Part shown: positions 13,510 through 25,611 of the stretch, piece after piece
Layout: the number at the start of each line of letters is the position of its first letter
Position numbering within the stretch: the stretch's first letter is position 1
Source of the DNA: Leucosporidium creatinivorum
Lineage: Eukaryota > Basidiomycota > Microbotryomycetes > Leucosporidiales > Leucosporidiaceae
Assembly: GCA_001600635.1 (NCBI GenBank)
Contig: BCKL01000001.1
Location: forward strand, 1,530,808 to 1,594,807
Direction of reading: 5' to 3'
Length of the DNA: 64,000 nt
Position numbers and translations under genes: made by a program
Notes under the pieces: generated by a model
Seen by the model: the letters and a program-made list of their open reading frames with translations, nothing else
Told to the model about the DNA's origin: nothing
Databases searched by the model: none

Positions 13510-14915
13510 CTAGCGATGGCGAGGAGTTGGACGACGTCCCGCCGAGATGGGTGTCGACTTGTGTTGCTCGTCAGTGAAGCCACAGTTGCTCCTACCACAC
13601 GCCTGTAGATTTGAAAAAGAGGGCTAGGGTCAGCTCTGTTCCGCACCTGCGGCGAGACGAGGACGGGTCGAGTGAGCGCTCGGCGAGCTCGGAGCTCGGC
13701 TAGGCCTAGGGTCAGACGATTGGAGGAGCACAAAACGTACAGATCCGCGCGGGCAGACATGTCCATATACGCATGTACTATCATCGCAGACGACGCCATT
13801 CTTGAGCGCGTTGCAGACGTGGTGCAAAGCGCCGCGCCTCATTTCCTCGAGTTGCGCTGGCGTGAGCTTGTACAGGTGGGAGAACTGAGGGCGATGTCGG
13901 ACGAGGTGGGCGATTGAGAGTAGGCGGAATCACGATATATGCAGTAGGAATGAGGGAAGTAAAGTAAGGGTGAACGGAGGAGGAAGAGGAGGAGAGTCAG
14001 CGCCGAGCACCAAACCCCGACCGACAGCTGAGCCGAGATCTTGAGTTCACCTTGCATCGAGGTACGCTACATCCGCCGACCAAGTAGAAGGCATTGCAAG
14101 GCGGAGGATCCTGCTTGCTGTTCGAGGGAAGAGGGCAGATCAGCCATCGCTGCGAAGGTCGGCGAAGGGCCAAGCCGAGCCGCGGTCGCACCTCATGCTT
14201 TTGTTGGGGTCAATTTGAGGGATGGCGCGGTCTTGAGGAGTGTTAGACACTCTGGGACACCACACCTTGCCGTTCCAGGTGCAGAGGACTTCTTGGGTCG
14301 AGGAGGAGGATTCGGACCGAGCGTGCGGAGCCGAGGGAGTCGTCTGAAGCAAGCCATGAGATCAGCGAGTAAGCCGTTGACAGAGTTGAACGAATGCCCA
14401 CTTGAGAATGCACAGCGGTAGACGTAGCCGCCTTCTCTGCCTCGAGCTGCTGGACTACATTCGCTAGCCTCACCACCTCCCCTTCGAGCGTCGCGCATCT
14501 CGCCGCCCACGAACGAAGTAAAATCTCGGTGTCCTCCTGTTTCTTGATCCTCCCCATCAGCCCCTGGACGAAGTTCCCCATATCCCGCTGAAGACTCTGG
14601 AAATGCCCCTCGTCCGTCTCGGCGCAGGCATGAATGGAGCTGGGAGCTGTTGAGAGTGACGAGTGGTCGCTGTCGGGGTTGCTGCTGGCGTATTGGGAGG
14701 TGTTTGACATGCTCCTGCTCTGCGAGTGGTTGAAACGATCTGGTCGTCGAAGTGAAAGAGCGAGCTCGCGCATTTTGAGCTGCCGCGAAGGGAAGAGAAG
14801 CCTCAGTCGGAACCGCGGTTCCCTTCCCTTCTGGTGCGCCAGAGCTCTCACGAAGCTCAAAGTACAGCGTGGTCACTTTGGGCCGCTCGCGATGCGCCTG
14901 ACTTCGAGTCGACAT
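13510..14915 (-). CDS. Tandem CCCH zinc-finger protein with coiled coil
   Basis: The spliced product has an N-terminal Ser-rich stretch, a heptad-rich segment (LLRSWAARCATLEGEVVRLA, then VVQQLEAEKAA), a middle block (CTWNGKVWCPRVSNTPQDRA), and a C-terminal zinc-finger array. Finger 1 is CNAFYLVGGCSVPRCKFSH, joined across an intron at CK/FSH. A linker LYKLTPAQLEEMRRGALHH leads to finger 2, CNALKNGVVCDDSTCVYGH. A shorter VCPRGSACGRSNCGF block follows before the stop at 13510. This matches a fungal family of CCCH proteins with a DUF7923-like region, presumed to bind RNA. Start: an ATG at 14773 is in frame in the long exon; a possible first exon from 14915 could splice (gtgacc to gcggcag) in phase. 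I list the longer version with caution. Confidence 0.75.
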
Positions 14916-14990
14916 CGTCGCCGAAAAGGTGGGAGAACTGCACAGCGAAGTTACAGGCCAGTGGGAAGCAAATACAATACTACAGCAGCA

Positions 14991-16679
14991 TCACCTGAAC
15001 TGATTAGCCGACACGAACCCTCCTCCAGCTCCGCTCGAGCGTCCTCCTCCTGGATCGCGGTAGACGAAGGCGCTCGACCCCGGCCGAGGCGTGCCCGCTG
15101 AGACGCGCGAAAGGTCGTATTGCGGTTGAAGAGGCTGGAAGGGCTGACGTTGAGGCGTGGGAGGAGGAGCAAAGTGTTGCGGAGCTATGTGAGGGAGAGG
15201 GGTCAGCTCGCGACTCGGCGGAGAAGACGGCGACACTCACCGGCTTGCGCACCTCCGAAGCGTGATGGCATGGGCGTGATTCCGCGTGAGGGAGGCGGGA
15301 AAGAGCTTCGTGCGTTCGAATGCTCATTCGAAAGCTGCTGCTGCCCTGGGTGTAGGAAGACGGGCTGCTCGTCTTGGAATTCGAAGCGTGGCGACTGGAA
15401 CTGAGCTGGCGCATCGTGCTGCTGGGGGTCCTGGAAGTACTGCTGTTGGGACGAGACTGCTGGTGCGAAAGCGTGGTGGGAGGACGAGGGTCGAGGCGAA
15501 GACGGCCGAGAAGGATCGCCGAGTCGCGATGGCCCCTGGCGAGATGGCGCCTTCGAGTAGCTCCGGTTGGGGTCGTAGGCGTAGTCCCTGCGAGCGCGAG
15601 AGGTGAGCGAGCTCCTCTGGATCGGATGAGGAGAACGACCTACCCAAGCTTGTCCCTCGGCGCTCGCTGATCTTGCCTGCTCGCGTTCGAAGCCCGGCCG
15701 CCGTCGAATCCACTGGCATCGATGCGCAGCGCTTGCCCTTGTTGCTTGCGAGCACTGTGCTCTCGAGCATGCGCTGGGCTGAGGGAGAGGCGGGCCGGCT
15801 GTACTGGAAGATCTCGAGCCGCCGCCGAAGAAGAGCGCGAGTTGAGCGGCGCTTGTCTCGCTCCGTTGTTCATCTCGCTGATAGTAAGCGGGTCAGCAGC
15901 GCGCCTCAGAATGATGAGACTGGGTCGAACAGAGCGTCGTCATCTGCTGCACGCTTCCGTGAGCCTGAAGCGCCAGCGCCGAATGAGCCGGGATCCGAAT
16001 GGAACGATCTCGCGTCGGTCGGCACTCCTTGATTACGGGCACTGCGAGAATCGACTCGACCTTGAGGGTTTCCTGCTAGCTGTGCTTTGAGTTTGGCAAT
16101 CTCGGCGCGTAAACTCGTATTCTCGGAAGTGAGCTCGGTGACCAGACTGCTCGCGAAGGGCAGAGGTCAGCTCAGTCCTTCCCTCTCAGTCTCCAAGCAG
16201 GCTCACCTCTTCAACGCTTTGCTCTTCTTCAGCTCGGACCCCAGCTTGCCCAGCGTCGTCCTCTGCTCGGCGCACTTTGCCTTAAAGAAGCTCAGCTGCT
16301 CTACGAGGTTGCCTGCTTGCCATCGCACTGCCATGCCGAGCTCATCGAGGAGAGCGGAGAGCGGTCTGAAGCATGGTGCTAGTCCCTGCATGTCTGCTCC
16401 CTCGACCAGGCGGAGGATGGGACCGCGAGTGTTGCACTCGGGGCAGTCGTAGAGCGAGTTGTCCACCTCGTCGGGCGGCGGCTGGTTGGGGAAGAGGCAG
16501 GCGTCGCAGACCGTGTGGGAGCATGTCGTGAGGAAGAATTGAGCGCCTCCAGCTGGGTCGAACGAGCGGCGACAGGAGGAGCAAGAGACGAAGAGGAGAG
16601 GCGACTGCTCGGTGGCTCCCAGCTGTCCGCTGGCTGTAGATGCTGGTGCTCCCTGCTGCTGCTGCTGGGGGTCCTGCAT
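14991..16679 (-). CDS. Zip3/HEI10/RNF212-like RING protein (meiotic crossover factor)
   Basis: The N terminus has a poly-Gln run and then a RING of the Zip3 family: VSCSSCRRSFDPAGGAQFFL, TTCSHTVCDAC and DCPECNTRGPI, with the first cysteine pair at residues 33 and 36. As in RNF212/HEI10 the RING is followed by a helical segment (LSALLDELGMAVRWQAGNLV, then EQLSFFKAKCAEQRTTLGKL) and a coiled coil (VTELTSENTSLRAEIAKLKA). The C-terminal half is Ser/Pro/Gln-rich and disordered. These proteins act as SUMO or ubiquitin E3 ligases that select crossover sites on synapsed chromosomes. About five exons. The start at 16679 is the first ATG after an apparent 5' UTR intron acceptor. Only 95 bases separate it from the divergent CHM7 start. 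Confidence 0.8.
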
Positions 16680-16774
16680 CCCTGTAATCGAGTCGACGAG
16701 TTGTAGCTGAGCTGAGGCGAGTGTATGGCAAAAGAGCAAGAAGTGGAAGCGTCTCTCTTTCTCCTCGTTCAACT
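16680..16774. promoter_or_regulatory. Very short divergent promoter, Zip3-like / CHM7
   Basis: 95 bases lie between the two start codons. Both core promoters and 5' UTRs must share this space or extend into the neighbour. A branch-site-plus-acceptor sequence (ctcgattacag on the minus strand, ending two bases before the Zip3-like ATG) suggests a spliced 5' UTR whose first exon would overlap the CHM7 start region. Confidence 0.45.
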
Positions 16775-18543
16775 ATGGCCGACCCACTCAAGGCCTACCT
16801 CGCTTCGCTCCCAGAGTACAGCTCAGCAAGAGCTCAATTCCTGTACTCTTCTCTCTCTGCTCGCAAAGCGGCCAACCCGACAGGCTACGCTGGCGCTCTC
16901 TCCTGGTGGCGCCTCACCCTCTCCGCGCTCGTCTCCAAAGGTCTCCTCGGCAATGACAAGCTCATCCTTGTAGCGGATGAGGATTTGAAGGAGCACTTAC
17001 GCTGGGACAAGATTGGCAGGCCACTCAGTCTCGGGACCGTCATCGTTCGTCGTCTTGTTCGCTTTCTTGCAGCCCTGCAGATAGCTGATATCTTGCGCTA
17101 CAGGCCGAGCTCGCTCAGACAAAGGAATACGTACCGCTAGAGAGCTTCCTCGCATGCGGAGGTGCTGCCGAAGGCTCGTCGTGGCTCGGGCTCCTCGCAA
17201 GCCCGTTCTGGTGGGGAGTTTCGCGGGTGTTCGGTTCGAGTGCAGGAGGAGAAGGTGCAGACGAGGCTGAGTGGACTGCTCGCAGAGGCGACTGGGTCGT
17301 GAAGGAGCTGGTCGAGGTACGCCGAGCCGTTTCGCACCTCCCGCTTCGCTCGCTCACCCTCTCCTCCACAGCGCGCTGCTGCTGGCCTAATCCCCAAGCT
17401 TCCCGACCTCCACGCCGACGCCATCTCCCGACTCTACACCCTCAAGACCTTCCATAGCAAGCTCGGAGCGCTGTGCTTGCCGGACGTCGTCCTCTCGGAG
17501 CGCGACTGCTCGGTCCTGGCCAAGCAGCTCTCGCTCAAGGGCATCTGCACCGTAGAAGGCGAGGTGAGCAATTCAACATCCTCGCCATTGAGCTACGCCG
17601 ACTGTCTCCATTTATAGGTGATCAAATTCGCTGCACCTCTCACAACCTCTCCCATCGCCCTCACCATCACCGAATCCGACCGCGGCATCCTCACCCTCCT
17701 GCAGACCATCTCCTCACTTGACATCTACATCATCTCCATCGAAGCTCGCATTGCGACTGAGCAAGCCCAAGCAGTCAGCTACAACGCCAAGAAGCAGCTC
17801 ACGCTCGTCAAGAGTCACCTTGTGGCGAGGAAACGGCTCGAGGCGCTCCTCGCGCAGCGTGTTGCTAGCAGGGATAAGTTGAGCGAGGTGCTGCATGGTA
17901 TTGAGAAGGCTGTTGGAGATGAGGAGGTGCGTTCTGGGACTCTCTGCGCTCCTCTTGAGTGCCCACTGACCTCGGCTCTCCCCTCTCGCAGACCATGTCG
18001 GCCCTTACTCTCAGCACCTCGACCCTCCGCAGCATCCTCGCCTCGCCGAACCTCACTCTCGACCACATCGAAGAGACGACCACCGCCCTCGCCGACACGC
18101 TCGCCGACGCCAACGACATTAACGAAGCCGTCTCGGCGGTGGGTCAGCTCGACAGCGACCTGGAGGGCGAGGTCGAGGATGAGCTCAAGAGCTTGGTCGA
18201 GAGCGTGGAGAAGGAGGAGCTGGCGGAGAAGGAGCGAGTCAAGGTGGAGAAGGAGCAGAAGGAGCGGGAGGAGAGGGAGAAGGAGAGGGCAAAGGAGATT
18301 GAGAGGGAGCAGAGGGAGAGCGAGAGGGTCGCACTGGAGAGGGAGAAGCTCGAGGCGATGAAGAAGAAGATGGCGGATGAGGGGAAGGAGAGGGCTCGTG
18401 CTCAGGAGGAGAGGGAAAAGAAGCGGCTGGCTGAGGAGGAGAAGAGGCGAGAGCAGGAGGTCGCCAAGTCGTTGGAGAGCGGCGCTGCTCCGTCGGGCGA
18501 GGTGGAAGAGAAGGAGCAGAGGACCGCTGTACCGGCTGAATAG
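16775..18543 (+). CDS. CHM7: ESCRT-III-like protein Chm7/CHMP7
   Basis: The N-terminal half (MADPLKAYLASLPEYSSARA, WWRLTLSALVSKGLLG, SWLGLLASPFWWGVSRVFGS) is the winged-helix ESCRT-II-like part of Chm7, including a hydrophobic membrane-binding loop. The C-terminal half is an Snf7 domain: LTLLQTISSLDIYIISIEAR, AVSYNAKKQLTLVKSHLVAR, KRLEALLAQRVASRDKLSEV and a DHIEETTTALADTLADANDI helix. A long Glu/Lys/Arg helix follows (about 18210-18480). Chm7 surveys nuclear-envelope integrity with inner membrane LEM-domain proteins. About five exons; the second intron begins at gtcatcg or nearby and is less certain. Start 16775 gives the standard N terminus. Confidence 0.87.
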
Positions 18544-18819
18544 ATTTGTTGCTGTACTTGTATTGCTATCTTCGCTAGTGCTCTCTCTCCACTCTCGTTC
18601 ACTTCCGAAGCGCGCTTCCGGCCGAGACGGTTCTGCGAAAGCTGTATCTGTACAAGTGCAGTGGTCGAGTAGGGATCTATTAGAGAGCTACTCCAGTGTC
18701 CTTTGTTGTGTCGAGGGTCCATTAAATACAAGTTGATAGGTCGTTAATCTCTGAAAAGCCGATATCGAAACGTCCATCTCCCTCCCTCGAGGCAGAGCCA
18801 GCCTGCTCGAGCGAGATCT
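18544..18819. other. Convergent 3' spacer, CHM7 / YTH gene
   Basis: 276 bases between two facing stop codons. It should contain both 3' UTRs. No gene seen. Confidence 0.5.
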
Positions 18820-21800
18820 CTAGAAGACCTGGGGTCCTCCTCCGCCTCCGCCTCCGCCTCCTCCATGACGATTGAAGAACCTCCTGCCCCCTCCTCCCCC
18901 TCCGCCGTTCTGCATCTGCATCGGCTGCTGCTGCTGCTGAGGCATCGGCGCAAAGTGAGGAGGCGCTCCTACTCCCATCCCCATCGGCCCCGTCGGGATT
19001 GGCATGCCGTACTGAGCTTGTGGGGCGAGGTAAGGCGGCCCTTGATGCTGTTGTTGCTGTTGTTGCTGGTGGTGAGGAGGAGGTTGGAAGGGAGCGGGCG
19101 AGTGGGATTGAGGAGGCCGAGGAGCGTAGTGAGGTTGGTGGCCGGGCTGAGGGGAGGGAGTGGGGCGAGCGTAGTGCGAGGGATGGGGCTGTGTATGCGA
19201 TGTCCGTCAGCTCCGGACTCTTGGCATTGCAAGCGAGCGGAGAGGCTTACGGTCTCCTCGCCATCCTCCTTCTCGGCTCCGCCCTGCGAGAGCTTCGCCT
19301 CGTACCACGGCAGGTCCTGCAACAAGCTAGTCCTCGATTGGTAGCTGCTGAGGATCCTGAGCACCTCGAGACCAGCGTCGTAGGGCACCTCTTGAGTATC
19401 GCGCGAGGAAGTGACGGGCTTGTTCTCGGGCGTGTTGCTGCAAGGCGAGGGCAGGCGAGTCAGCGAACTACTCGCGAGCAGGAATGGAGACGAGACGTAC
19501 GAGAGGCGAATGTGACGCAGACTGGCAAGAGGAACGTCCTTGATGTAGATCCAGCGAACCTTGAGGACGCCCTTCCACTTGTCCGAAGCCCAGACGTTGC
19601 TCGACGTTTGGTAGTCGACTGGCGTCAGCATCTGAGCCATGCCGGCGAAGTGTCCGCTGCGCGCATGGAAGAGAAAGATCAACTTGAGGTCCTCAGCAGG
19701 GGAGAGATCGACCAGACTCACCTCGCGTTGACCGAGAAGAAGAGGTAGATGGGTCCCTTGTCGGCGCTCTCGCGGAACGCGCGGTCCAGGCGCTTGTTGC
19801 CGAGGTCGGTAGATGCCCAGATCTCGTACTTGAGAGACTGTTGGAGAGAGGAGTGAGAAAGCTGCGGCTGAGTTGAGACGGCAGAGACTCACCTTGTGCA
19901 CATCCTCCTCGGTGTAGCTCTTGATGACGAAGAAGCGAGCCTGTATCAATTGGCGAGGGATCAGTCATCATGTCGAGCGCGAGCGGAGAGCATACGAGAC
20001 TCACGTTGGCCGGTCGAAGATCAAAGACGGTTGGGTTGTAGCCCTTGTTGGCGATGAGGGTGGGGATGTCGATAGGCGAGTCGACGGCTCCGTTGACTTG
20101 AGTACCAGCGATGGGAGGAGGAGGCGACAGACCCGTCCCCGCGCCAAACGCTGCAGCCGCGCCAAACCCATTCGGCGCTCCCCTCAATCCTGGAGCCGTA
20201 AAGCCAGCAGGGATCTCAGCGCCTTGGTTGCGCATGACCTCCATTGCGGAAAGTGCCTGCTGCATCTGGTTCTGTAGGACCTGAATCTGCTGCTGCTGCT
20301 GGATCGCGATGCCGACGCCGAAACCTCCTCCCGCTGGCCATGCCTCGCCGGTAGGGTTGACGCCGACGGCGCTAGGGAAGGGCGAGCTAGCGCCTGCGCC
20401 AATGAGCATCTCCTTCTGACGATGCCAGTCGGAGGAAGAGGCACCGGGAACGGCGGTAAAGTTGCCGCGGGCGGTGTGCTGGTTCGGCTCGGCGATGGAG
20501 GGGAGGTAGTTGGCCTGCGTTTGCGAGGAGGCGGGGAGTTGCGAGTTGGAGGAAGGAAGGTGCGAGTGGCCGATGGGAGGGACGTAGGCGGAGGCAGAGG
20601 CGGGTCCTTGGCGCGAGAGGAAGGAGTTGTTGAGCGGTTGCTGAGCTTGCGGCTGCTGGTGGGGGTGCTGCGAGTGCTGCTGGGGCTGTTGCTGCTGCTG
20701 GAGCGTGTCGAGGTTGGTCATGAGGGGAGGAAGACGTCGGTTGGTGGTGGGCGGTGCGTTGTTTGAGAGTGATCGTCCAACGCCCTGCTGAGGAGGCTGG
20801 GGCGAGACTGAGTTCTCCCTATCGAGTCCCGGCGGGCTGGGCGACTTGCCGCCGAGAGGACGACCATCGACTCCCAACTCCATCTGCGCCATCTCCTCGC
20901 TCATCCTGCTGACCTCCTCCGAGATCCTGCTGCCTCGCGAGCTGCCGCTTCCTCCTCGGTTCAGACCCATCCCAGGCGGGGGAGTGCCGCCCACGACGCT
21001 GCTAATCCCTCCCAGCTGCTTCGTCTCGGCGTAGGTAGGGCTCCAAGGGCTCCTAGGGAACCCAACGGGGCTGAGCGCGCCGCGATCATGCGAGCCGAGC
21101 GAGTTGGAGTGGTGAAGGCCCGAGGGGTTGTGACCGGGGAGATGCGAGTTGAGCGAGTGAGAGTGACTGAGGGTGGTGTGTGAGTTGCCGAGGTTGAGAG
21201 GAGCGGGACTGGTGCCCGAGCGCGAGCGTCCGAAGCCGACCGAGCCGAGCGAGAGTGTGCTGAGCAGCTCCTCGCTGCTGGCGAGGCGAGTGTGGGCGCC
21301 CCATCCTCCTTCGTGGGAAGCGGCTGAAAGCGACTCGCTGCTGGCGGTAGCGGCAGGGCGGAACGAGTTGAGGCTCTGGTGTCGGCGGACGGAGGCGCCC
21401 TGCGAATCGTCGCCGGCGTTCCAAGGGTCGGCCGAGGAGGCGGTCTGCTGGTAGGTGGACGCGCGGGAGTGGGTGAAGGACGAATGGCCTTGCGACGAGT
21501 AGGAGGAGCCGAGGGGAGGGGTAGAGTAGGGCTCCTCGCGCGGGTACTGCGAAGGGGGAGGCCAGGGTCAGCTTCCTCTCCCTCTAAACGCCAGTCATTC
21601 GAGCCGAGACTCACCTGCTCCTCTTCTCCACGCCTCAATTCCATCTCCTCCTTATCCCTCTCATCCTTCAAGCTCCTCTCCCACTCCTCCTCCCCGCCCG
21701 CCGAGCTAGCCTCAGCCTCCAGGAAAGGCTTAAGCGAGTTCTTGTGCTTGAGCTCCTTATTGGGAGGGCTGCTAGTCCTTTGTGCAAGGCTCTCGACTCG

Positions 21801-22781
21801 AGGGGGCGAGCCAACTACCGGCTGTTGAGGCTGCTCGGTACGCCTTTGCGTCAAGGCGGCGTCTCCTTTGGCGCCTCGGAGGACGACGAAAGAGGACCTC
21901 TTGGCGGCGACGGGAGTGGGAAGAGCTTGCGTAGGTTGTTGCTGGTCCTGCTCGTGTTGCTCGCCTTGCGGAGATGCCGCCGCTCCAGCGCCGAGCGAGG
22001 AAGCCGCCTCACTGCTGCCTCCCCAAGCGGACGAGTTGCTGGCTGACCGACTGTGGGATTCTCCGACGACGGCGAGGGAATGTCGAGTAGGAGGTGCTGC
22101 GCCGTAGGAGGAAACGCCGCCGTGGCCTACGTCTGACCATCCGCCGACGGGGCCAGAGCGCACGGGCGAGGGAGGGATGTAGAAGTCTTGATCCTCCTCG
22201 CTGAGACCGACGCCTTGCCTGTGTGTAGTAGATTCAGGTCAGTCTCGGTTCAAGGCTACTGCTGAGCCTGCCCTCGTCAAGCAGCTACCCCGCTTGTTTG
22301 ACAGCGAAACACTCGGAACTCACAGCGCCAACCTCGCTCTCGAGCGTTCGAGCCTGCCCATCCTGGACGAGGAAGTAGAGAGGGTATGATGCCTCCTCAC
22401 TAAATCGCCCGTCGCATTGCCCTGTGCTCCTCCTCCTCCTCCTCCTCCGGTGCTGCTACTCCCTTCGCCTCCAGCGGACGGAGGGGAGGTCGGCGAGTGG
22501 TGGTGGTGCTGCTCCGACATGCTCTGCGAACGGGTGTGGGAGAAGGAGCGAAGTCCTCCTGCTCCTGCTCCGGCTGACGAGCCTCCTCCGCTTGGAGGTC
22601 GTTCGTTGGAAGGGGAAGAGCGAGTCTGAGGGACGACGTCGTTTGTGGGAGGAGGGGCAGCAGTCGCTTGAGCGTGCTCTGTACTGATGGACAGCGAAGG
22701 GCGTCGATTGCTACTCGCTGTACTCGAGTCGTCCACTGGACTCGGCGAGGCTGGTGAAGGAATGTCCACGAGGGCGGCCAT
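18820..22781 (-). CDS. YTH-domain m6A RNA reader with long disordered N terminus
   Basis: A large protein (about 1,000 residues) made mostly of low-complexity sequence rich in Ser, Gln, Pro and Gly. The YTH domain sits near the C terminus over several exons: [60 protein letters not shown], then [20 protein letters not shown]. The Trp residues expected for the aromatic cage (WAS in the first block; WASDKWKG in the later block) are present. After the domain come a Gln/Pro/His-rich region and a tail of long Gly runs with Arg and Phe ([13 protein letters not shown]) ending PQVF. YTH proteins read N6-methyladenosine in RNA. Start 22781 gives [20 protein letters not shown] with no upstream alternative. 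Confidence 0.92.
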
Positions 22782-23286
22782 GATGAGGCGCAGCGCCTAG
22801 GGAGAGGCGACTTGGAAGCGGTGTCGTCCAAGGAAGTCCGGTGGAGAAGGCGACAGGTGTTACTCTTGGCTGCTGGCTGTAGCGAGATGTATCAACGACG
22901 AAACGATCCGTCGACGACGAGACGACGAAGAGAGACGGGAGAAGCGAAACCTCGAGGTCTGAGGGGCGTTCTTCAGTCGCGCCCGAACCAACTCGGTCTG
23001 ACCGAGCGAAGAGGGTTACATCTCCGCGCAGAAGCTGCCTCGTCAATAGTAGAGCTGTACGACTGTCACCTGCAATTTCAACGCGTCGCAAAGAGCTCTC
23101 CTCCGCAGCGAACGACCCAGGAAGGGTCAGAAAGGTTCGGCGAGCTCGACAGGCTCCAGCTCGGTGGTATGAACAGCACGTCCCTCAAGTTCAAGCAAAG
23201 TACAACACTAGGGTATCTCGTCTCTCTCCTATCCCTCCTCCCCTCCCTCGCTCCACTGTCGCTCTCCTCCCTTACCCTCCAGCTCC
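22782..23286. other. Intergenic spacer upstream of the YTH gene
   Basis: 505 bases between the YTH start codon and the stop of the sirtuin gene, both minus strand. The part near 23210-23280 is pyrimidine-rich on the plus strand. No supported exon. Confidence 0.5.
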
Positions 23287-25611
23287 CTACGCCGAGCCCT
23301 TCCTCCCCTTCGTCCCCGTTACACTAGCGACGCTTGACTTGGTGACATTAAAAGTGAGGGTGAACTGCTGCCTCCTCGACGGGGGCAACGAAGGCGCGAC
23401 CGAGGTGACGGAGGCGGGGCGAGAATTGGCGGTCCTCCTTCCTGTCGCTGTCACGGGGACGATGGCCGTGTCGAGTGAAGAGGAAGAGGAAGAGGCGGCG
23501 GAGGGAGAGCGGGAGGAACGGGTGCGGGTGCTGTAAGCGAGGGAGGTCGCGGGAGGAGGAGGAGGGGAGGAGGCCTTGACGATGGAAGCCCGAGCGCGAG
23601 GTTTGGCTGCTCCGCCGAGCGTCTTGGTCTTGCTCTTGCTGCAGAGGCCGTTGTTGGGGACCATGGCCTTGCTGTTCCGACTCCTACTCGTCGCCTGCGC
23701 CTGCGCCTTCTTGGTCGTCGTGCCCGCCGTCGCCTTGGCTCCTCCTCCCGCCGCGCCAGCAGCCAACTTCTCCTTCTCCCCCCTCCTCTTCTCCTTCATC
23801 TCCCTCTCCCTCCTCCTCCTCTCCACCGCCTCCCTCTCCTCCTTTCTCTGCCTCTCGACCTCCCCAACGAACCCCTGCACATCCCCCCTCATCCACACGT
23901 CAAACACATCCTTCCACTCGCTCGAGGGCTTGGGAAACTCGTAGTTGAGGTAGACGACGTGTACTGGTGGCGGCTTGGCTCCTCCCCTCTTCTTGCTCGT
24001 AGCGCTCGAGCTGGACTGCGCACTAGCACTCGGCATCTCCTCCTCCCCCTCCCCTTCCTCCTCCCCTCCAACCCAAGTCGGCCTGATAACCTTGGCCAAC
24101 TCCCTCACCAACCTCTTCGTTCCCGGGACCTTCAAACTCGTCCCCACCACCAACAACAAATCGGGCCTCTGCCCCATCAGATCCCTCCTCGTAATCTCGC
24201 CCACCCTCTCGCCATCCTTATGCTCCTCCCCATACAACACGACATCAGGCCTCAGCCTCCCCACGCCCCTGCTCCTCTCCCCCAAAGAAGCTCGAGCATC
24301 ATCGATGGTCGTGCATTTGGGGCAGGGGGTCGAGGACCCTGCAGCGAGGTCGGGAAGAAAGGCGGTGATGGGCAGGGTCGTGGAGCAGTGCCCGCAGGAG
24401 ACGGTGCCGAGGTGGCCGTGGAGGGGGATGCAGCGCGGGATTTCGGAGTGCGTAGTAGGGGGAGGGGGAGGAGGAGGAGAGGTGGACCGAGGGGGGGAAG
24501 GAGCGGGAGAAGGGTAGGGGAGGGAGAGGGAGGCGGCGGCGGCGGAGGTTCGGCTTTGACGCTTGGTGCCGATGGAGGCGGAGAGGGAGACTTCGGGTGC
24601 GGCGGGCTTGGAGGCGGAAGCGATGGGTTGCGGAGCGGAGGGTTTGGTAGGCGACCGAGAGGCGCGGCGAGGAGGGAGAGGGAGCGTCTTGTCGCCGAGG
24701 CCGTAGCTCAAGCCCGCCTTCTCTTCGAGGCCGTCGATGTTTCTGGTAGTATCGAACGGGTCAGACTAGCTCTACAGCTAGACCGAGGCGAGGAGGAACG
24801 TACTGAGTGTAGACGCGGAACAGCTTGCCCTCATCATCCAATATCTTGAGGAACGAGTGAAACGCTGTAGGCTCGGCTCGATCCGCCATGGCCTTGAGCT
24901 CGGCAATCATGGTGTAGAAGATGGAGGCGTTGGATTCCGACTGTCGTTTCAGCGGGAGCGTCGTGAGATAAGCGAAGGGAAGGGAGGCGAAGGCGAGACA
25001 AGTTGAACGATCAGCTCTCCATCGCTCGGGCCTCCTACTGCCGCCTCTTTGCGCCGACGAGGTAGCAACCAACTCACAGCAAACAAACTGGCATCAAACA
25101 GGTCCTTTCCTGAGTTGAGCCTCGCCTCGGGGTGCTGCTTCTTGAGCGACTCGAAGAGGCCGGCGCTGGAGCGAAAGTCGGGGATGCCGGAGGCGCATGA
25201 GATGCCGGCGCCTGTGGGAGGGAGCAGTCGGGTGTAGGTTAGCTATCGAATCGTACTGCTAGCTGCTGCTACCGCCGAGAGAAGGAGCCCAGAGGCTGAA
25301 TCTCTTGCTCCAAGCAGCTCCAGGCACCTCTGGAGAGTTCGTCGTCCCATTCAAGTGAGGTGAGCTGCAACCTCTTGTACGCCACTGAAGTCCTCTGTAT
25401 CCTCCTCATCCGCCTCACAAGCACAAGAGCGAGGAGACGTACCACAAACGACGGCGACACGTTTGGCCTTCATGACGGTCCTCGCTACGGAGTGCAAACT
25501 CAGCTGGGCAGGATCATCTGCAGTGAAATCGAGTTGGGTGGAAGGGAAGGGAGGGAGAGATTGTTTGGATAGAGGGTCTACGCCGCCAAAGGAGAGGATG
25601 GGAAGTGTCAT
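23287..25611 (-). CDS. Sirtuin NAD+-dependent deacetylase, Hst3/Hst4 type
   Basis: Five or so exons. The Rossmann core begins with MKAKRVAVVCG joined by splicing to GAGISCASGIPDFRSSAGLF, the sirtuin NAD-binding signature. Next are KDLFDASLFA, FHSFLKILDDEGKLFRVYTQ, NIDGLEEKAG, the catalytic His in CIPLHGHLGTVSCGHCSTTL (also the first zinc cysteine pair), CPKCTTID (second pair), LRPDVVLYGE, LLLVVGTSLKVPGTKRLVRE and VVYLNYEFPK. The SSAGLF/KDLFD layout and the VPGTKRLVRELAKVIR segment fit the Hst3/Hst4 clade, which removes acetyl from histone H3 Lys56. The last exon adds about 200 residues of Lys/Arg/Glu- and then Ser-rich low complexity. Start 25611 begins MTLPILSFGGVDPLSKQSLP, typical for the clade. 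Confidence 0.92.
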
